Notes: generated by a model from the sequence alone, not told the origin. A DNA stretch of 64,000 bases from an uncultured Fidelibacterota bacterium (GCA_902526795.1 CABZMF010000002.1:97199-161198); one strand, 5' to 3'; numbered from the stretch's first letter, positions 9,888 through 20,902 are shown. Numbers and translations: made by a program.

Positions 9888-11808
9888 AAATTATATCAAA
9901 TTTAAGAATAGGATAATTTTAGTACACGTAATAGTAATGCTTGTATGGATAGGGTTTGGTTTTAGACTTTTTAATATTCAAATCATTAATAAGATTAATA
10001 ATCCTCAAGGAATCAAAGTTGAAACTGTTAACGGTTTAAGAGGAAACTTTTATGATATAAATGGTGAAAGTCTTACTCAAAATTTAACCTTTTATAGAAT
10101 TGGCGTACATTTAAATAAAATTCCAAATATAGAAAAGTTTTCAAAAGAATTATCATCTTGCACAGGTACTAATCAAGAAACATACATTAATAAGTTAAAT
10201 GATGGTAAAGATTATATCGAATTAGAAAAGAAAACTAATAAAAATTGTGAATCTCTTCAAAAAAGATATCCAAATGCTTTAAATATTAAGAAAAGTTTTA
10301 AAAGATACTATCCGGAAGAAAATTTATTATCTCAAATAATAGGTTTTACAAGTATAGATGACAAGGGTATATCAGGTTTAGAATTAAAATATAACTCAGA
10401 ATTAGAACCGACAAATGGATCTAAGGTTTCAAAAAGAAATGGTTTAGGAAAAAGAATTTCAGATCCAACCTTACCCTCACAGGATGCAAAAAATGGGACT
10501 GATATATTTTTAACTATTGATAAAAGGTATCAAGCTATTTTAAGAAATGAATTAATTGAACAGGTTGAAAAAGTAGGAGCATATTCCGGAAGAGGACTTA
10601 TTATAAACCCAATGAATGGGGCAATATTAGCTATGGTAAATGTCCCAGATTATAATCCAAATTTTCCAAATAATTATGATATAGAATTACAAAAAAATAA
10701 AATTGTAACCGATTTGATCGAACCAGGTTCAACTTTTAAGGTTGTCACAATGGCAGCTGCAATTGAAGAAAAAGTACCAATCTCAAAAACTTTTCCTGTT
10801 AAAAGTCCTTGGCACTACAAACAAATAAAATGGATTGAAGACACAATTCCACAAAATGAACCGATTGATTTGAAAGAAATTTTAAAATATTCAAGTAACA
10901 TAGGAACTATAAAAATTGCTGAAGAGATTGGAAGAAAAAAATTATATTTACAAGCAAAGGAGTTTGGATTTGGAAGAAAAACTGGCTTTGACATTAATTC
11001 TGAACCAAATGGTACTTTAAAAGATTCATCTTCCTGGACTGAATCATCAATGCACAGTATTCCACTAGGTTATGAGGTATCTGCAACTCCTCTACAAATA
11101 GCAATGGCATATGCCTCAATTGCAAATGGTGGGTATATTTTAGAACCAATAATAAGAAAAAAAGGGCGAGAAGAAGGAGTAAATAATTTAGATCCCAAGC
11201 GTCCGAGAAGAATATTAACTATAAAAAATGCTACAGCTTTAAAAAGAATGTTAGAATTTGCTGTTGACGAAAAACACAAAGCATTTATTGAAGGTTGGAA
11301 TGTAGCTGGAAAAACAGGCACTTCAAAAAAAGTTATAAATAATACTTATTCTGATTCTGAGTTTATTTCAAGTTTTGTCGGTTTTTTACCAGCTGACAAA
11401 CCCCAACTTTTATGTATAATAATACTGGACGGTGCTGATGCATCTTTAAAAATGCATTATGGTGCAGAATCTGCAGCTCCTGTTTTTAAATCCGTAATTG
11501 AAAGAATTTTATCCTTGGACGATTTTAGTGTACTAAAACGTGGTAAAGCAATACTAGCCAGCAATAAAGTAGAAGTAGAAAATAATGAGTCTAAAAGAGA
11601 AATGGTTTATGTCACTATGCCTGATTTGATAGGAAAAGATAAATTAGAAGCAGCACATATTCTAAGAAAAGTTGGTTTAAAAACGGCATTTAGATCTGGT
11701 TCAGGATTTATTAAATATCAAAGCTTAAAAGGAGGAGAGGAAATTTCTCCAGGAGATAAAGTAGAAATAGGAACAAGAATTTATTTAAAAGCAGAAATGA
11801 AAGAATAA
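9880..11808 (+). CDS. ftsI: Penicillin-binding protein, septal transpeptidase (FtsI/PBP2B type) with C-terminal PASTA domain
   Basis: EPGSTFKVV (SxxK), KTGTSKK, PASTA-like VYVTMPDLIGKDKLEAAHILRKVGL. Confidence 0.92.
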   Translation: MTKNYIKFKNRIILVHVIVMLVWIGFGFRLFNIQIINKINNPQGIKVETVNGLRGNFYDINGESLTQNLTFYRIGVHLNKIPNIEKFSKELSSCTGTNQETYINKLNDGKDYIELEKKTNKNCESLQKRYPNALNIKKSFKRYYPEENLLSQIIGFTSIDDKGISGLELKYNSELEPTNGSKVSKRNGLGKRISDPTLPSQDAKNGTDIFLTIDKRYQAILRNELIEQVEKVGAYSGRGLIINPMNGAILAMVNVPDYNPNFPNNYDIELQKNKIVTDLIEPGSTFKVVTMAAAIEEKVPISKTFPVKSPWHYKQIKWIEDTIPQNEPIDLKEILKYSSNIGTIKIAEEIGRKKLYLQAKEFGFGRKTGFDINSEPNGTLKDSSSWTESSMHSIPLGYEVSATPLQIAMAYASIANGGYILEPIIRKKGREEGVNNLDPKRPRRILTIKNATALKRMLEFAVDEKHKAFIEGWNVAGKTGTSKKVINNTYSDSEFISSFVGFLPADKPQLLCIIILDGADASLKMHYGAESAAPVFKSVIERILSLDDFSVLKRGKAILASNKVEVENNESKREMVYVTMPDLIGKDKLEAAHILRKVGLKTAFRSGSGFIKYQSLKGGEEISPGDKVEIGTRIYLKAEMKE

Positions 11809-11817
11809 GGAGAAAAC

Positions 11818-13008
11818 ATGTTATTTGAATTTGATGAATTTTCAACACAGAAAGCAAGAATTAAGGTCTTAGGGGTCGGCGGTGCTGGGGGTAATGCTAT
11901 TAATAGAATGATTACATCTGGTATGGATGGAGTTGAATTTATTGCCATCAATACTGATGCACAAGATTTGGATAGTAATCCAGCTGAAACTAAAATCCAG
12001 ATTGGTAAAGACCTAACCAAGGGATTGGGTGCAGGAGCAAAGCCTGAAATTGGAAGAAAAGCAATTATGCATGATAAAGAGGCAGTCTCTTCTATAGTAG
12101 CAGGAGCAGATTTAGTATTTGTTACTGCAGGCATGGGCGGTGGAACTGGTACTGGAGCTGCTCCAGTTGTTGCGAAAATTTGTAAAGATCTTGGTATTCT
12201 AACTGTATGTATCGTAACACTTCCTTTTAATTTTGAAGGTCCAAAGAAGATGTCTGCAGCAATGAAAGGCATTTCAACAATGAGGAACTTTTGTGATACT
12301 TTAATTGTAATACCTAATGAAAAGTTATTATCAGTGATTGACTATAATACAACACTTGAAGAAGGATTTTCAGAGTCAGATTCTGTTCTATTGCAAGCCG
12401 CTCAAAGTATTTCTGACTTAATTAATAAGCAGGGTAATGTAAATATTGACTTTGCAGATGTTGAAACTGTAATGAGCGGAATGGGCGACGCTGTGATGGG
12501 TACTGGTACTGCGAGAGGTGAAGAAAGAGCTGTGCTTGCTGCACAACAGGCAATTTGTAGTCCACTCCTAGATAATCAATCAATTAAAGGAGCAAAAGCT
12601 GCATTAGTAAATGTAACAGGAAATAAAAAAATGACGATGAGAGAAGTTGATGCTGCTACAAAACTTATTTATGAAGAAGCTGGGCAAGAAGTTCATTTAA
12701 TCTTTGGATGTGTAGTTGATGAAAATATGGATGATGAATTAAAAGTCACAGTAATTGCTACTGGATTTAATCGAACTCCAATTGAAGATATTGAGTATAA
12801 AAAAGAAATTCAAAAAAACGAATTTCATAAAAACACAAATGAATTAATGGAAACTTCAAATACAACTCTTTTTAATCAAAAAAACAAAGGTCATGTTGAA
12901 GATGAAGTTTTTGAAGAAGAGAATGATGGACCAACTTTAGTTTTTGATGATTTTGATCAAAGTGCAGATTTAGAGGTTCCAGCATACATAAGAAAACAAA
13001 GTAAATGA
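11818..13008 (+). CDS. ftsZ: Cell division protein FtsZ
   Basis: 396 aa, GVGGAGGNAINRMI, GMGGGTGTGAAPVVA, C-terminal peptide DLEVPAYIRKQ. Confidence 0.98.
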   Translation: MLFEFDEFSTQKARIKVLGVGGAGGNAINRMITSGMDGVEFIAINTDAQDLDSNPAETKIQIGKDLTKGLGAGAKPEIGRKAIMHDKEAVSSIVAGADLVFVTAGMGGGTGTGAAPVVAKICKDLGILTVCIVTLPFNFEGPKKMSAAMKGISTMRNFCDTLIVIPNEKLLSVIDYNTTLEEGFSESDSVLLQAAQSISDLINKQGNVNIDFADVETVMSGMGDAVMGTGTARGEERAVLAAQQAICSPLLDNQSIKGAKAALVNVTGNKKMTMREVDAATKLIYEEAGQEVHLIFGCVVDENMDDELKVTVIATGFNRTPIEDIEYKKEIQKNEFHKNTNELMETSNTTLFNQKNKGHVEDEVFEEENDGPTLVFDDFDQSADLEVPAYIRKQSK

Positions 13009-14339
13009 AATTTGAAGGAAAAAAAATAGGTATTATTGGTCTAGGAAAAAGTGGATATTGGGCCTCTAAGCTAGCAAAAAGCATAGATTGTAATGTTTTT
13101 GCATCTGATTCAAATTCAAATCTTGATTTATCAATTATCGATGATTTAAAAAATATTGGAGTTGAGGTTGAAACCGGAGAACATTCAAATAGGCTACTTG
13201 ATTCAGATATTATTATTAAATCACCTGGCATATCAAATGATATAGAAATATTAAAAAAATTAGAAAAATCTAATACTCAAATAGTAAGTGAAATTGAGTT
13301 TGCTGGAATGATTTCAAATGTAAATAATATTTGTATTACAGGGACTAATGGTAAAACAACAACAGTTTCTTTAATTACAAAGATTTTAAGTGAAGAGTTA
13401 AATGTTCTAAAGTCTGGAAACATAGGTATACCTTTTTCTCAAATTGTTTTTGAACACAAGCTTTACAAAGATAATGATATTGATTATTGTATATTAGAAT
13501 TATCAAGTTTTCAGCTTGAACATTGTTCACATCTAAAAAAGGAAATATCAGCATTTATTAATATTTCAACTGACCACATGGACAGGTATGATAATTTTGA
13601 TGATTATTTTAATACAAAACTAAAAGTCTTTGAAAATTCAAAACACTGTTTTTTTAATAATGATGATAAAATACTAAGAGAGAGAATGATAAAAAGTAAA
13701 TCTAATAAAGAATCTTTTTCTACAAAAAAAGAAATTGGAAATTTCTTTTTTAAAGAAAATAAAATCTTTACAAATGATCTAAGATTATCTTTAAATGTAG
13801 ATGAAATTTCTTTAAAAGGAGTTCATAATATTTCTAATATCATACTTGCAGCTGAAGTAGCTATTAAAGTAGGAATAAAGAAAGAAAATATTTTTAAAGC
13901 TATAAAAAATTTTAATGGTCTTGAGCATAGGTTTGAATTTTTTAAATCATCTAAAGGTGTAGATTATATTAATGATTCCAAGTCAACGAATGTTAATTCA
14001 ACTGTAAAAGCATTAGAGTCAATTACTAAAAATGTAATTTTAATTCTTGGAGGAACTCCGAAAGAAAGTAATTTTAGTGAAATCCTGTTACATAAAAGTA
14101 AAATTTTGAAAGTTATTGTATACGGAGAAGCAAGAAATTTGATTTATGATTCTCTTTCAGAAGAAGTTAAGGTATTTAAAATTGAAAAATTTGAAGATGC
14201 AGTTCACTTAGCAATTAAAAGCTCAATGAAAGACAGTATTATTTTACTTTCTCCTGCATGTGCAAGTTTTGATCAATTTAATAATTATGAAGAAAGAGGA
14301 TATAAATACAAAGATATTATTGAGAGGTATTGTGCATGA
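13005..14339 (+). CDS. murD: UDP-N-acetylmuramoylalanine--D-glutamate ligase
   Basis: ITGTNGKTTTVSLI, NDSKSTNVNST, LSPACASFDQFNNYEERG. Confidence 0.95.
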   Translation: MKFEGKKIGIIGLGKSGYWASKLAKSIDCNVFASDSNSNLDLSIIDDLKNIGVEVETGEHSNRLLDSDIIIKSPGISNDIEILKKLEKSNTQIVSEIEFAGMISNVNNICITGTNGKTTTVSLITKILSEELNVLKSGNIGIPFSQIVFEHKLYKDNDIDYCILELSSFQLEHCSHLKKEISAFINISTDHMDRYDNFDDYFNTKLKVFENSKHCFFNNDDKILRERMIKSKSNKESFSTKKEIGNFFFKENKIFTNDLRLSLNVDEISLKGVHNISNIILAAEVAIKVGIKKENIFKAIKNFNGLEHRFEFFKSSKGVDYINDSKSTNVNSTVKALESITKNVILILGGTPKESNFSEILLHKSKILKVIVYGEARNLIYDSLSEEVKVFKIEKFEDAVHLAIKSSMKDSIILLSPACASFDQFNNYEERGYKYKDIIERYCA

Positions 14340-15469
14340 ATATTAAAGAGCAAAAAGAAGATAGATTTTTATTTATCACCATAGTAGGATTGATTTCGTT
14401 TGGGTTATTTATGCTTTTTAGTGCCAGCTGGGTAAAATCATTAGAATTTACTGGAGGAGAGTCGAGCTCATTTTATTTGGCGAGTCAAATGATGAAACTA
14501 ATACCAGCCTTTTTTATTTTTGTTTTATTGACCAAAATTAATTATAGAAAATTACAATTTTTATCTCCTTACTTATTGTTTATATCTTTTTTATTGTTGA
14601 TCTATACTAGGTTACAAGGTTGCGACGGAGATTCTTGCAGATGGTTATCTATTGGACCTATTTCTTTCCAAACTTCTGATATTGCTAGATTTTCAATAAT
14701 AATTTTTCTAGCAAGTTATATTGATAATAATTACAAGCATATGCAGGAATTTGTAAAAGGTTTATTAATTCCACTTTTAGCAATTTTTCCAATAGCATTT
14801 ATGATATTTATCCAGCCGGATAATTCAACAACCATAATTTTATTAATGATTACTTATATATTATTATTTGTCGGTGGTGCCTCATTCATTCAGTTGGCAA
14901 CAATTGGTGTTTTATCTGCGGGTACCTTTGGAGTTTTTTTATTAAATGAAAAAAATTATGCTTTAGGAAGAATTTTATCATTTATAGATCCTTCAAGTTC
15001 GGCTTCAATGGGTTATCAGTCTAACCAAGCTTTAATTGGTTTAAAACAAGGTGGATGGACAGGAATGGGTATTGGAGAAAGTATACAAAAGTATTCATAT
15101 TTACCTGAGACTCATACAGATTTTATTTTCGCAATTATAGGAGAAGAGATGGGGTTTATCACCGGTAGCATTTTAATGCTAGTTTATTATATAATATTTT
15201 ATAGAGCTGTACAAATCTCTAAAAGATCAAATGATATTTTCGGTATAATGTTATCAATTGGATTCGGATTAAGTATTACAATATATGCATTCATCAATAT
15301 TGGAGTAGTGATTGGTATCATTCCTGTAACTGGTATTCCTCTACCATTTATTAGTTATGGGGGTTCATCATTAATAATAAACTTAATGATGATTGCAATT
15401 TTACTTAATATAAGTAAAGCACAAAGAAAGCTTAATATCAAAAGATGGAGATTAAGAGTAGATGCATAA
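14336..15469 (+). CDS. ftsW: Peptidoglycan glycosyltransferase FtsW
   Basis: SEDS protein; PETHTDFIFAIIGEEMGF, PVTGIPLPFISYGGSS; ATG at 14336 preferred. Confidence 0.93.
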   Translation: MNIKEQKEDRFLFITIVGLISFGLFMLFSASWVKSLEFTGGESSSFYLASQMMKLIPAFFIFVLLTKINYRKLQFLSPYLLFISFLLLIYTRLQGCDGDSCRWLSIGPISFQTSDIARFSIIIFLASYIDNNYKHMQEFVKGLLIPLLAIFPIAFMIFIQPDNSTTIILLMITYILLFVGGASFIQLATIGVLSAGTFGVFLLNEKNYALGRILSFIDPSSSASMGYQSNQALIGLKQGGWTGMGIGESIQKYSYLPETHTDFIFAIIGEEMGFITGSILMLVYYIIFYRAVQISKRSNDIFGIMLSIGFGLSITIYAFINIGVVIGIIPVTGIPLPFISYGGSSLIINLMMIAILLNISKAQRKLNIKRWRLRVDA

Positions 15470-16544
15470 AAAAAATATACTTTTATGCGGAGGTGGTACT
15501 GGCGGCCATTATTATCCTTTAATGGCCATAAAAAAAGAATTAGAATCAAAATCTAATTTCAATTTTTCATTTGTTGGATCAAAAAAAGGAATAGAAAATA
15601 CTAGAATAAAAAATGAAAAAATCAAATACAAGCTTTTAGAGATATCTGGAGTAAATAGAAAAATTTCAATTAAATCTTTTCTTGATAATATTAAGGTTTT
15701 ATTTAATGTATTTATTGGATTATTCGTAGTTGCACGTTTTTTTAAAAAACAAAAACCTGATCTAGTAGTATCAACTGGAGGTTATTCATCATTTTTGCCT
15801 CTTCAAATGGCAAGATTATTTAAAATTCCATATGTTCTTCATGAGCAAAATTCGTACCCAGGTCTTGTAACAAAAATGTTTTCAGCAAATGCAAAAGTAG
15901 TTTTTTTGGGCTTTGAAAACGCAAAAAATCATTTAAATAAATCCAATACAATTTTTTCAGGAAATCCAGTTTTAATATCTAATTTTGAGCCCTTGGTTCT
16001 TAATTTTAAACAAAATTTAAAAACACTTTTAGTTTTTGGTGGTAGTCAAGGATCTCGATTTTTAAATGATAAAATTGCGAATTTAATTCAAAGCAATAAA
16101 CTTAGTTTTTTAAATGTTGTTTGGATTGTTGGTAAAGACAATTATCAATCATATAAGCATTTAAAAAATAATAATGTAATAATTTATGATTACTGCAATC
16201 AAATGTCATCAATATATAAAGAAGTTGACATTGTTGTTTCTAGATCTGGAGCTATGACAATTTCTGAGTTAATAAATTTTAAAATACCTTCAATTATGGT
16301 ACCTTTTAAATATTCATCTGAAAACCATCAGCTATTTAATGCAAAATTTCTTCAAAATAGTTTATGTTCAAATTTAATTGAAGAAGACAATTTTAGTGAA
16401 AAAACTTTTTTGGTTACATTAAAAAATATGATTAAAAATCAAAGAATTTTAGATTCAATGAAAAGTAATTTTAACAATATTACTACACCAAACAGTTTAA
16501 ATATCATTTCAACTTTTATTGTTGAGGAAAAATATGCTTTATAG
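15462..16544 (+). CDS. murG: UDP-GlcNAc--undecaprenyl-PP-MurNAc-pentapeptide N-acetylglucosaminyltransferase
   Basis: ILLCGGGTGGHYYPLMAI, STGGYSSFLPL, VSRSGAMTISEL. Confidence 0.95.
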   Translation: MHKKNILLCGGGTGGHYYPLMAIKKELESKSNFNFSFVGSKKGIENTRIKNEKIKYKLLEISGVNRKISIKSFLDNIKVLFNVFIGLFVVARFFKKQKPDLVVSTGGYSSFLPLQMARLFKIPYVLHEQNSYPGLVTKMFSANAKVVFLGFENAKNHLNKSNTIFSGNPVLISNFEPLVLNFKQNLKTLLVFGGSQGSRFLNDKIANLIQSNKLSFLNVVWIVGKDNYQSYKHLKNNNVIIYDYCNQMSSIYKEVDIVVSRSGAMTISELINFKIPSIMVPFKYSSENHQLFNAKFLQNSLCSNLIEEDNFSEKTFLVTLKNMIKNQRILDSMKSNFNNITTPNSLNIISTFIVEEKYAL

Positions 16545-17901
16545 CGTTAAAAAAATTCATCTCATTGGAATTGGTGGAATAGGAATGAGTGGCATAGCTG
16601 AGCTGCTTTTTAATAAAAATTTTTTTATAACAGGTTCAGACATTTCTGACTCTCCAAATGTTCAAAGATTAAAAGATCTTGGAATTAAAATTTTTATCGG
16701 ACATGATAAAAAAAATATTACAAATTCTGAACTAGTGATTTTTTCAGATGCTATTCCTAAAAATAATATTGAGCTTAAAGAAGCTTTTAATAAAAATTTA
16801 TTGGTTTATCCAAGAGCTAAGATGATTTCAGAAATTGCAAAGCTAAATAATTCCACCGTTGGAATTGCAGGTACACATGGAAAAACAACTACAACTTCAA
16901 TGGTTGGAAATATTTTACAGAATTTAAATTTAGATCCAACTGTAATTGTTGGTGGTGTAGTTAAATCTCTAGAATCAAATTCATTATTAGGTAGTGGTGA
17001 AACTTTTGTGGTTGAAGCAGATGAATATAATAAAAGTCTTCTTCATTTAAATCCAACAATTGCAGTAATCAATAATATTGATTTTGAACATATTGAATGT
17101 TATAAGAATTTAAATGATTTAAAGAATACTTTTATTCAATTTGCAAATTCGGTTCCTTTTTATGGTAAAGTATGTATTTGTATAGATTATGAAAATACAA
17201 AATCAATTATCAAAAAGATTGACAAGCCATTGATTACATATGGTATTGAAAATTTGGATGCTGATATTATAGCTGATAGTATTAAACAGAAAAAAGGTAA
17301 AACAACTTTTAATGTAGTCATAGATAACCAAAAATTTTTCGTTAATTTAGCTGTGCCTGGAAAATATAATGTTTATAATGCTTTAGCAGCAATTTCTGTT
17401 TGTTATACAATGGGAATAAACACTGAAAAGGTTTGCAATGCTTTAAGTAGTTTTAGAGGAGTAAAAAGAAGGTTTGACATAAAGTCAAAAAAAAATGTGA
17501 TGATCGTAGATGATTATGCACACCATCCTGTTGAAGTTTCGAATGTAATTCAAGCCACTAAAAAGAACTGGAACAAAAAATTAAATGTTATTTTTCAACC
17601 TCATCTTTTTTCAAGAACTAAAAAATTCCACAAAGATTTTGCAGATGCCTTAATGAAGGCTGATTGTGTAATGATTACTGAAATTTTTGGCTCAAGAGAA
17701 AAAAACGATATTTCTATTAGTTCTCAATTAATTGTTGATGAAATGATAAAATTAAAACATCCAAATGTATCTTTTATAACATTTGATAAGATAGTTGATA
17801 AAGTCAAATCAATTGCAACTAACGAAGATATTTTTTTAACAATGGGAGCAGGAAATATATGGAGATGTTCGGAAGAATTAGGAAAATTTTTTAATGATTA
17901 A
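16534..17901 (+). CDS. murC: UDP-N-acetylmuramate--L-alanine ligase
   Basis: HLIGIGGIGMSGIAELL, AGTHGKTTTTSM, DDYAHHPVEV; ATG at 16534 preferred. Confidence 0.95.
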   Translation: MLYSVKKIHLIGIGGIGMSGIAELLFNKNFFITGSDISDSPNVQRLKDLGIKIFIGHDKKNITNSELVIFSDAIPKNNIELKEAFNKNLLVYPRAKMISEIAKLNNSTVGIAGTHGKTTTTSMVGNILQNLNLDPTVIVGGVVKSLESNSLLGSGETFVVEADEYNKSLLHLNPTIAVINNIDFEHIECYKNLNDLKNTFIQFANSVPFYGKVCICIDYENTKSIIKKIDKPLITYGIENLDADIIADSIKQKKGKTTFNVVIDNQKFFVNLAVPGKYNVYNALAAISVCYTMGINTEKVCNALSSFRGVKRRFDIKSKKNVMIVDDYAHHPVEVSNVIQATKKNWNKKLNVIFQPHLFSRTKKFHKDFADALMKADCVMITEIFGSREKNDISISSQLIVDEMIKLKHPNVSFITFDKIVDKVKSIATNEDIFLTMGAGNIWRCSEELGKFFND

Positions 17902-18820
17902 AAATACTTTAGAAAAAATTAAAAATAAAACCTCATCAATTTGTAGATTAGATGAGCCTCTCAAGAAGCATACAACATATCGTATTGGAGGACCAGCAGA
18001 ATTAATGATATTTCCAAAAAATAAAGTAGACTTAATTAAAACTATCCAAATAATTAACGAAAACAAAATTCAATTAACAATTCTTGGATCAGGTTCAAAT
18101 GTTTTAATAAGTGATAAAGGAATTAAAGGTGCAGTAATTTCATTAAAAAATTCACTGAAGCAGGTTAAAGTCAATAGAAATGAATTGTACGCTGAATGTG
18201 GAGCTATGTTGGGCAAGATTGTAAAATTAGCAGTTAAAAATAATTTAATTGGTTTAGAAAATTTAAATGGAGTTCCTGGCACTTTGGGCGGAGCTTTAAT
18301 TATGAATGCTGGAGCTTGGGGTGGTGAAATTTCAGAAAATTTATCATGCGTTGAACTAATTAATTCAAAAAATGAGTTAAAAAAAATTAAAAAGGATGAA
18401 ATTAATTTTTCATATCGAAAATCATCTTTTGATAATAGCGACATTTTATTATCAGCTGAATTCAAACTTAGAGAAGCAGAAAAAAGTATAATTAGTGAAA
18501 ATTTTCTTAAAGCACAAAGCGGAAGAAGAAATACACAGCCTCTAGATAAAAGATCAGCCGGAAGTTTGTTCAAAAATCCAAAAAATAATTCAGCAGGAAA
18601 GCTCATCGATGAAGCAGGATTAAAGGGTTTTGTTATTGGAGATGCAAAAATTTCTGATAAACATGCTAATTTCTTTATAAATAATGGTGATGCGTCATCA
18701 GAAGATATGCTCAAATTAATAAAAAAAGCGCATTCAACGGTCAAAGAAAAATTTTCTATAGATCTTGAGCTTGAAGTAAAATTAATGGGTTTTGAGGAGA
18801 GTCAAATAAAAGGGTTATGA
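17894..18820 (+). CDS. murB: UDP-N-acetylenolpyruvoylglucosamine reductase
   Basis: HTTYRIGGPAELMIFP, LGSGSNVLI, SYRKSSF, SAGSLFKNP. Confidence 0.94.
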   Translation: MIKNTLEKIKNKTSSICRLDEPLKKHTTYRIGGPAELMIFPKNKVDLIKTIQIINENKIQLTILGSGSNVLISDKGIKGAVISLKNSLKQVKVNRNELYAECGAMLGKIVKLAVKNNLIGLENLNGVPGTLGGALIMNAGAWGGEISENLSCVELINSKNELKKIKKDEINFSYRKSSFDNSDILLSAEFKLREAEKSIISENFLKAQSGRRNTQPLDKRSAGSLFKNPKNNSAGKLIDEAGLKGFVIGDAKISDKHANFFINNGDASSEDMLKLIKKAHSTVKEKFSIDLELEVKLMGFEESQIKGL

Positions 18821-19560
18821 TAAAAAAATTTTATACATCTATCTTAAGTTTTTTCATTACAATTTCCTTAATAATTGTATTTTGCCTTTTATCATTGAAA
18901 TGGGCAGATTTCAAAAAGATTTATCAAATAAATGAAGTAAATATTTATGGATCAAATTTTTTTGATCAATCCCTTATTGATAAAGAAAGTTTATCTATTA
19001 AAAATAAAAATATGTTTCTAGGAAATTTAAAATACCACAAAAATGAGCTATTAAAGTTTGATCATATAGTAGATTGTAAAATATCAAGAAAATTTCCATC
19101 AACAATTAATATAACTATCTACGAAAGAGAACCAATTGCTCTTATCAGTAGTGATGAACTAATCATTTTAAGTTCAGATGGTGTTTGTTTGCCGGTTGAA
19201 TATTGTGATTTATCTTTACCCATACTAACCAATTTTAAAACTAACCCTGAATTATATCGAAAGGGTTCTAAAACCGCTTCGGTAAATGTTATGAATTCTG
19301 TTGAATTGATGAAATATACAAAAGATAATCACCCTTTAGTTTATGATATGATTTATGAATTCGTTTTTAATGAAAATAGTGAGTATGAAATAGTTTTAAA
19401 GAATGGTAAAACTAAAATACTTCTTGGTTATAACAATCTTTCAACCAAAATAATTTATCTAGATTCATTTCAGAAAACTATCAAAGAGGAAAAGAATATT
19501 ACTGATTTCAAATACATTGATTTAAGATATGATGAACAGGTAATTGTAAAAGAAACATAA
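18817..19560 (+). CDS. ftsQ: FtsQ/DivIB-type cell division protein
   Basis: N-terminal TM followed by POTRA-like region (INEVNIYGSNFFDQSLID), position between murB and ftsA. Confidence 0.75.
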   Translation: MIKKFYTSILSFFITISLIIVFCLLSLKWADFKKIYQINEVNIYGSNFFDQSLIDKESLSIKNKNMFLGNLKYHKNELLKFDHIVDCKISRKFPSTINITIYEREPIALISSDELIILSSDGVCLPVEYCDLSLPILTNFKTNPELYRKGSKTASVNVMNSVELMKYTKDNHPLVYDMIYEFVFNENSEYEIVLKNGKTKILLGYNNLSTKIIYLDSFQKTIKEEKNITDFKYIDLRYDEQVIVKET

Positions 19561-20801
19561 TGAGAAATAAGATTCAAATTGCCTTTGATCTCGGATCCCA
19601 TAGCATAAAAGGTGCTGTAGGAAGAATTTTACCAAATGATAAAATAGAAGTTTTATCTATTTCAGAAATAAAAAGTGAAAGTATTGATTGTGGAGATATA
19701 GTTGATAAAAATTTATTATTAAACCATTTAGAAATTTTAATTGAAAAAATGGAAAAAGATGCAAAAATAAATATAGATGAAGATGCTTGGGTTTCTGTTT
19801 CTGGAAGAGGAATTAGGTCAATTAATTCATCAACAAGAATTAGATCACGAGAAAATACTGATTTTGAAATAGATGAAGAAATTAAACAAAAACTCCTTAA
19901 TCAGTGCTCTGATGTTCAAGTTTCTGCAGATAGATATGTTTTACATAATGTTGAACAAGGATATTATATTGCAAACTCACCATTAATTCGAAATCCTATT
20001 GGAATGGTTGGAAATTCAATTGATGCCAAAACACATGTTATTCATGTACGAAATTTTAACCTTACACAGCTAGATCATTGTTTTAATGATGACCTTAGTA
20101 TTGAACCATTCCCAGTTTTTGACGGATATGCAGCAGCATCATCGAATTTAACTCATGATGAAAAAGAATTAGGAGTTATTTTTATTGATATAGGTTCCGA
20201 TAAAACCAATATATTAATTTTCAAAGATAATTATTTAATACATTCCAAAGTTATTCCTTTAGGTTCAAGATTGGTAACCAAGGATTTGGCAGCTTACCTT
20301 CAATGCTCAATAAAAGAAGCTGAAAAACTCAAAATAAACAAGGTATCTTCATTCTCAGATTTTGCAGATGAAGAAAATATCTTTGAAATAGAAATTCCTA
20401 ATGATGATTTAAAAAGGAACGTTAATGAAAAAGAAATTTCTAAAATAGTTGAACTTAGATTTGAGGATATAATTGATCAAATACAGGTTCAAATTAAAAG
20501 CATAGGAAAGTCAATTCCAGATTTTAAATCTGGAATTAGAATCTCTGGAGGAGGATCAAAAATTAGAAATTTAGATTTATTGTTTAAAAAACACTTCCCG
20601 GAAGTTTCAACAGATTTTTTGAAGTTGAATAATATTGTTTATAAGGAAAGCTTAGAGGATAGAAGAGAATTCGTCACTTTAATAGGATTATTAGCTTGGC
20701 CGATTTTTAATGTTGAGGATAAATCTTCATCATTACAAATAAAAGACATTAACAATCTAAAAAAGAGTATTTCATCTCTTTGGAAAGGTATTTTTGAATA
20801 A
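19560..20801 (+). CDS. ftsA: Cell division protein FtsA
   Basis: IAFDLGSHSIKGAVGRI, VIFIDIGSDKTNILIF, GIRISGGGSKIRNL; C-terminal amphipathic region ISSLWKGIFE. Confidence 0.93.
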   Translation: MRNKIQIAFDLGSHSIKGAVGRILPNDKIEVLSISEIKSESIDCGDIVDKNLLLNHLEILIEKMEKDAKINIDEDAWVSVSGRGIRSINSSTRIRSRENTDFEIDEEIKQKLLNQCSDVQVSADRYVLHNVEQGYYIANSPLIRNPIGMVGNSIDAKTHVIHVRNFNLTQLDHCFNDDLSIEPFPVFDGYAAASSNLTHDEKELGVIFIDIGSDKTNILIFKDNYLIHSKVIPLGSRLVTKDLAAYLQCSIKEAEKLKINKVSSFSDFADEENIFEIEIPNDDLKRNVNEKEISKIVELRFEDIIDQIQVQIKSIGKSIPDFKSGIRISGGGSKIRNLDLLFKKHFPEVSTDFLKLNNIVYKESLEDRREFVTLIGLLAWPIFNVEDKSSSLQIKDINNLKKSISSLWKGIFE

Positions 20802-20819
20802 TTTTGGTTGGCTACCATA

Positions 20820-20862
20820 AAAAAGATCGCTCCTGATTTCTACGAAATTAGGAGCATCTTTT
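20820..20862 (+). terminator. Rho-independent terminator after ftsA (possibly bidirectional)
   Basis: AAAAGATcGCTCCTgATTTC-TACG-AAATtAGGAGCATCTTTT long hairpin ending in a T-run. Confidence 0.8.
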
Positions 20863-20902
20863 AACCTTTGCTATATATTAATGTTCTATTAAATTCTGAA
20901 CT

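Noticed and set aside
11781-12272. 163-aa antisense ORF over ftsZ, and similar antisense ORFs (18070-18744, 45568-45840, 51579-51992, 58207-58614)
   Set aside because: Lie fully opposite conserved genes, with low-complexity translations typical of shadow ORFs
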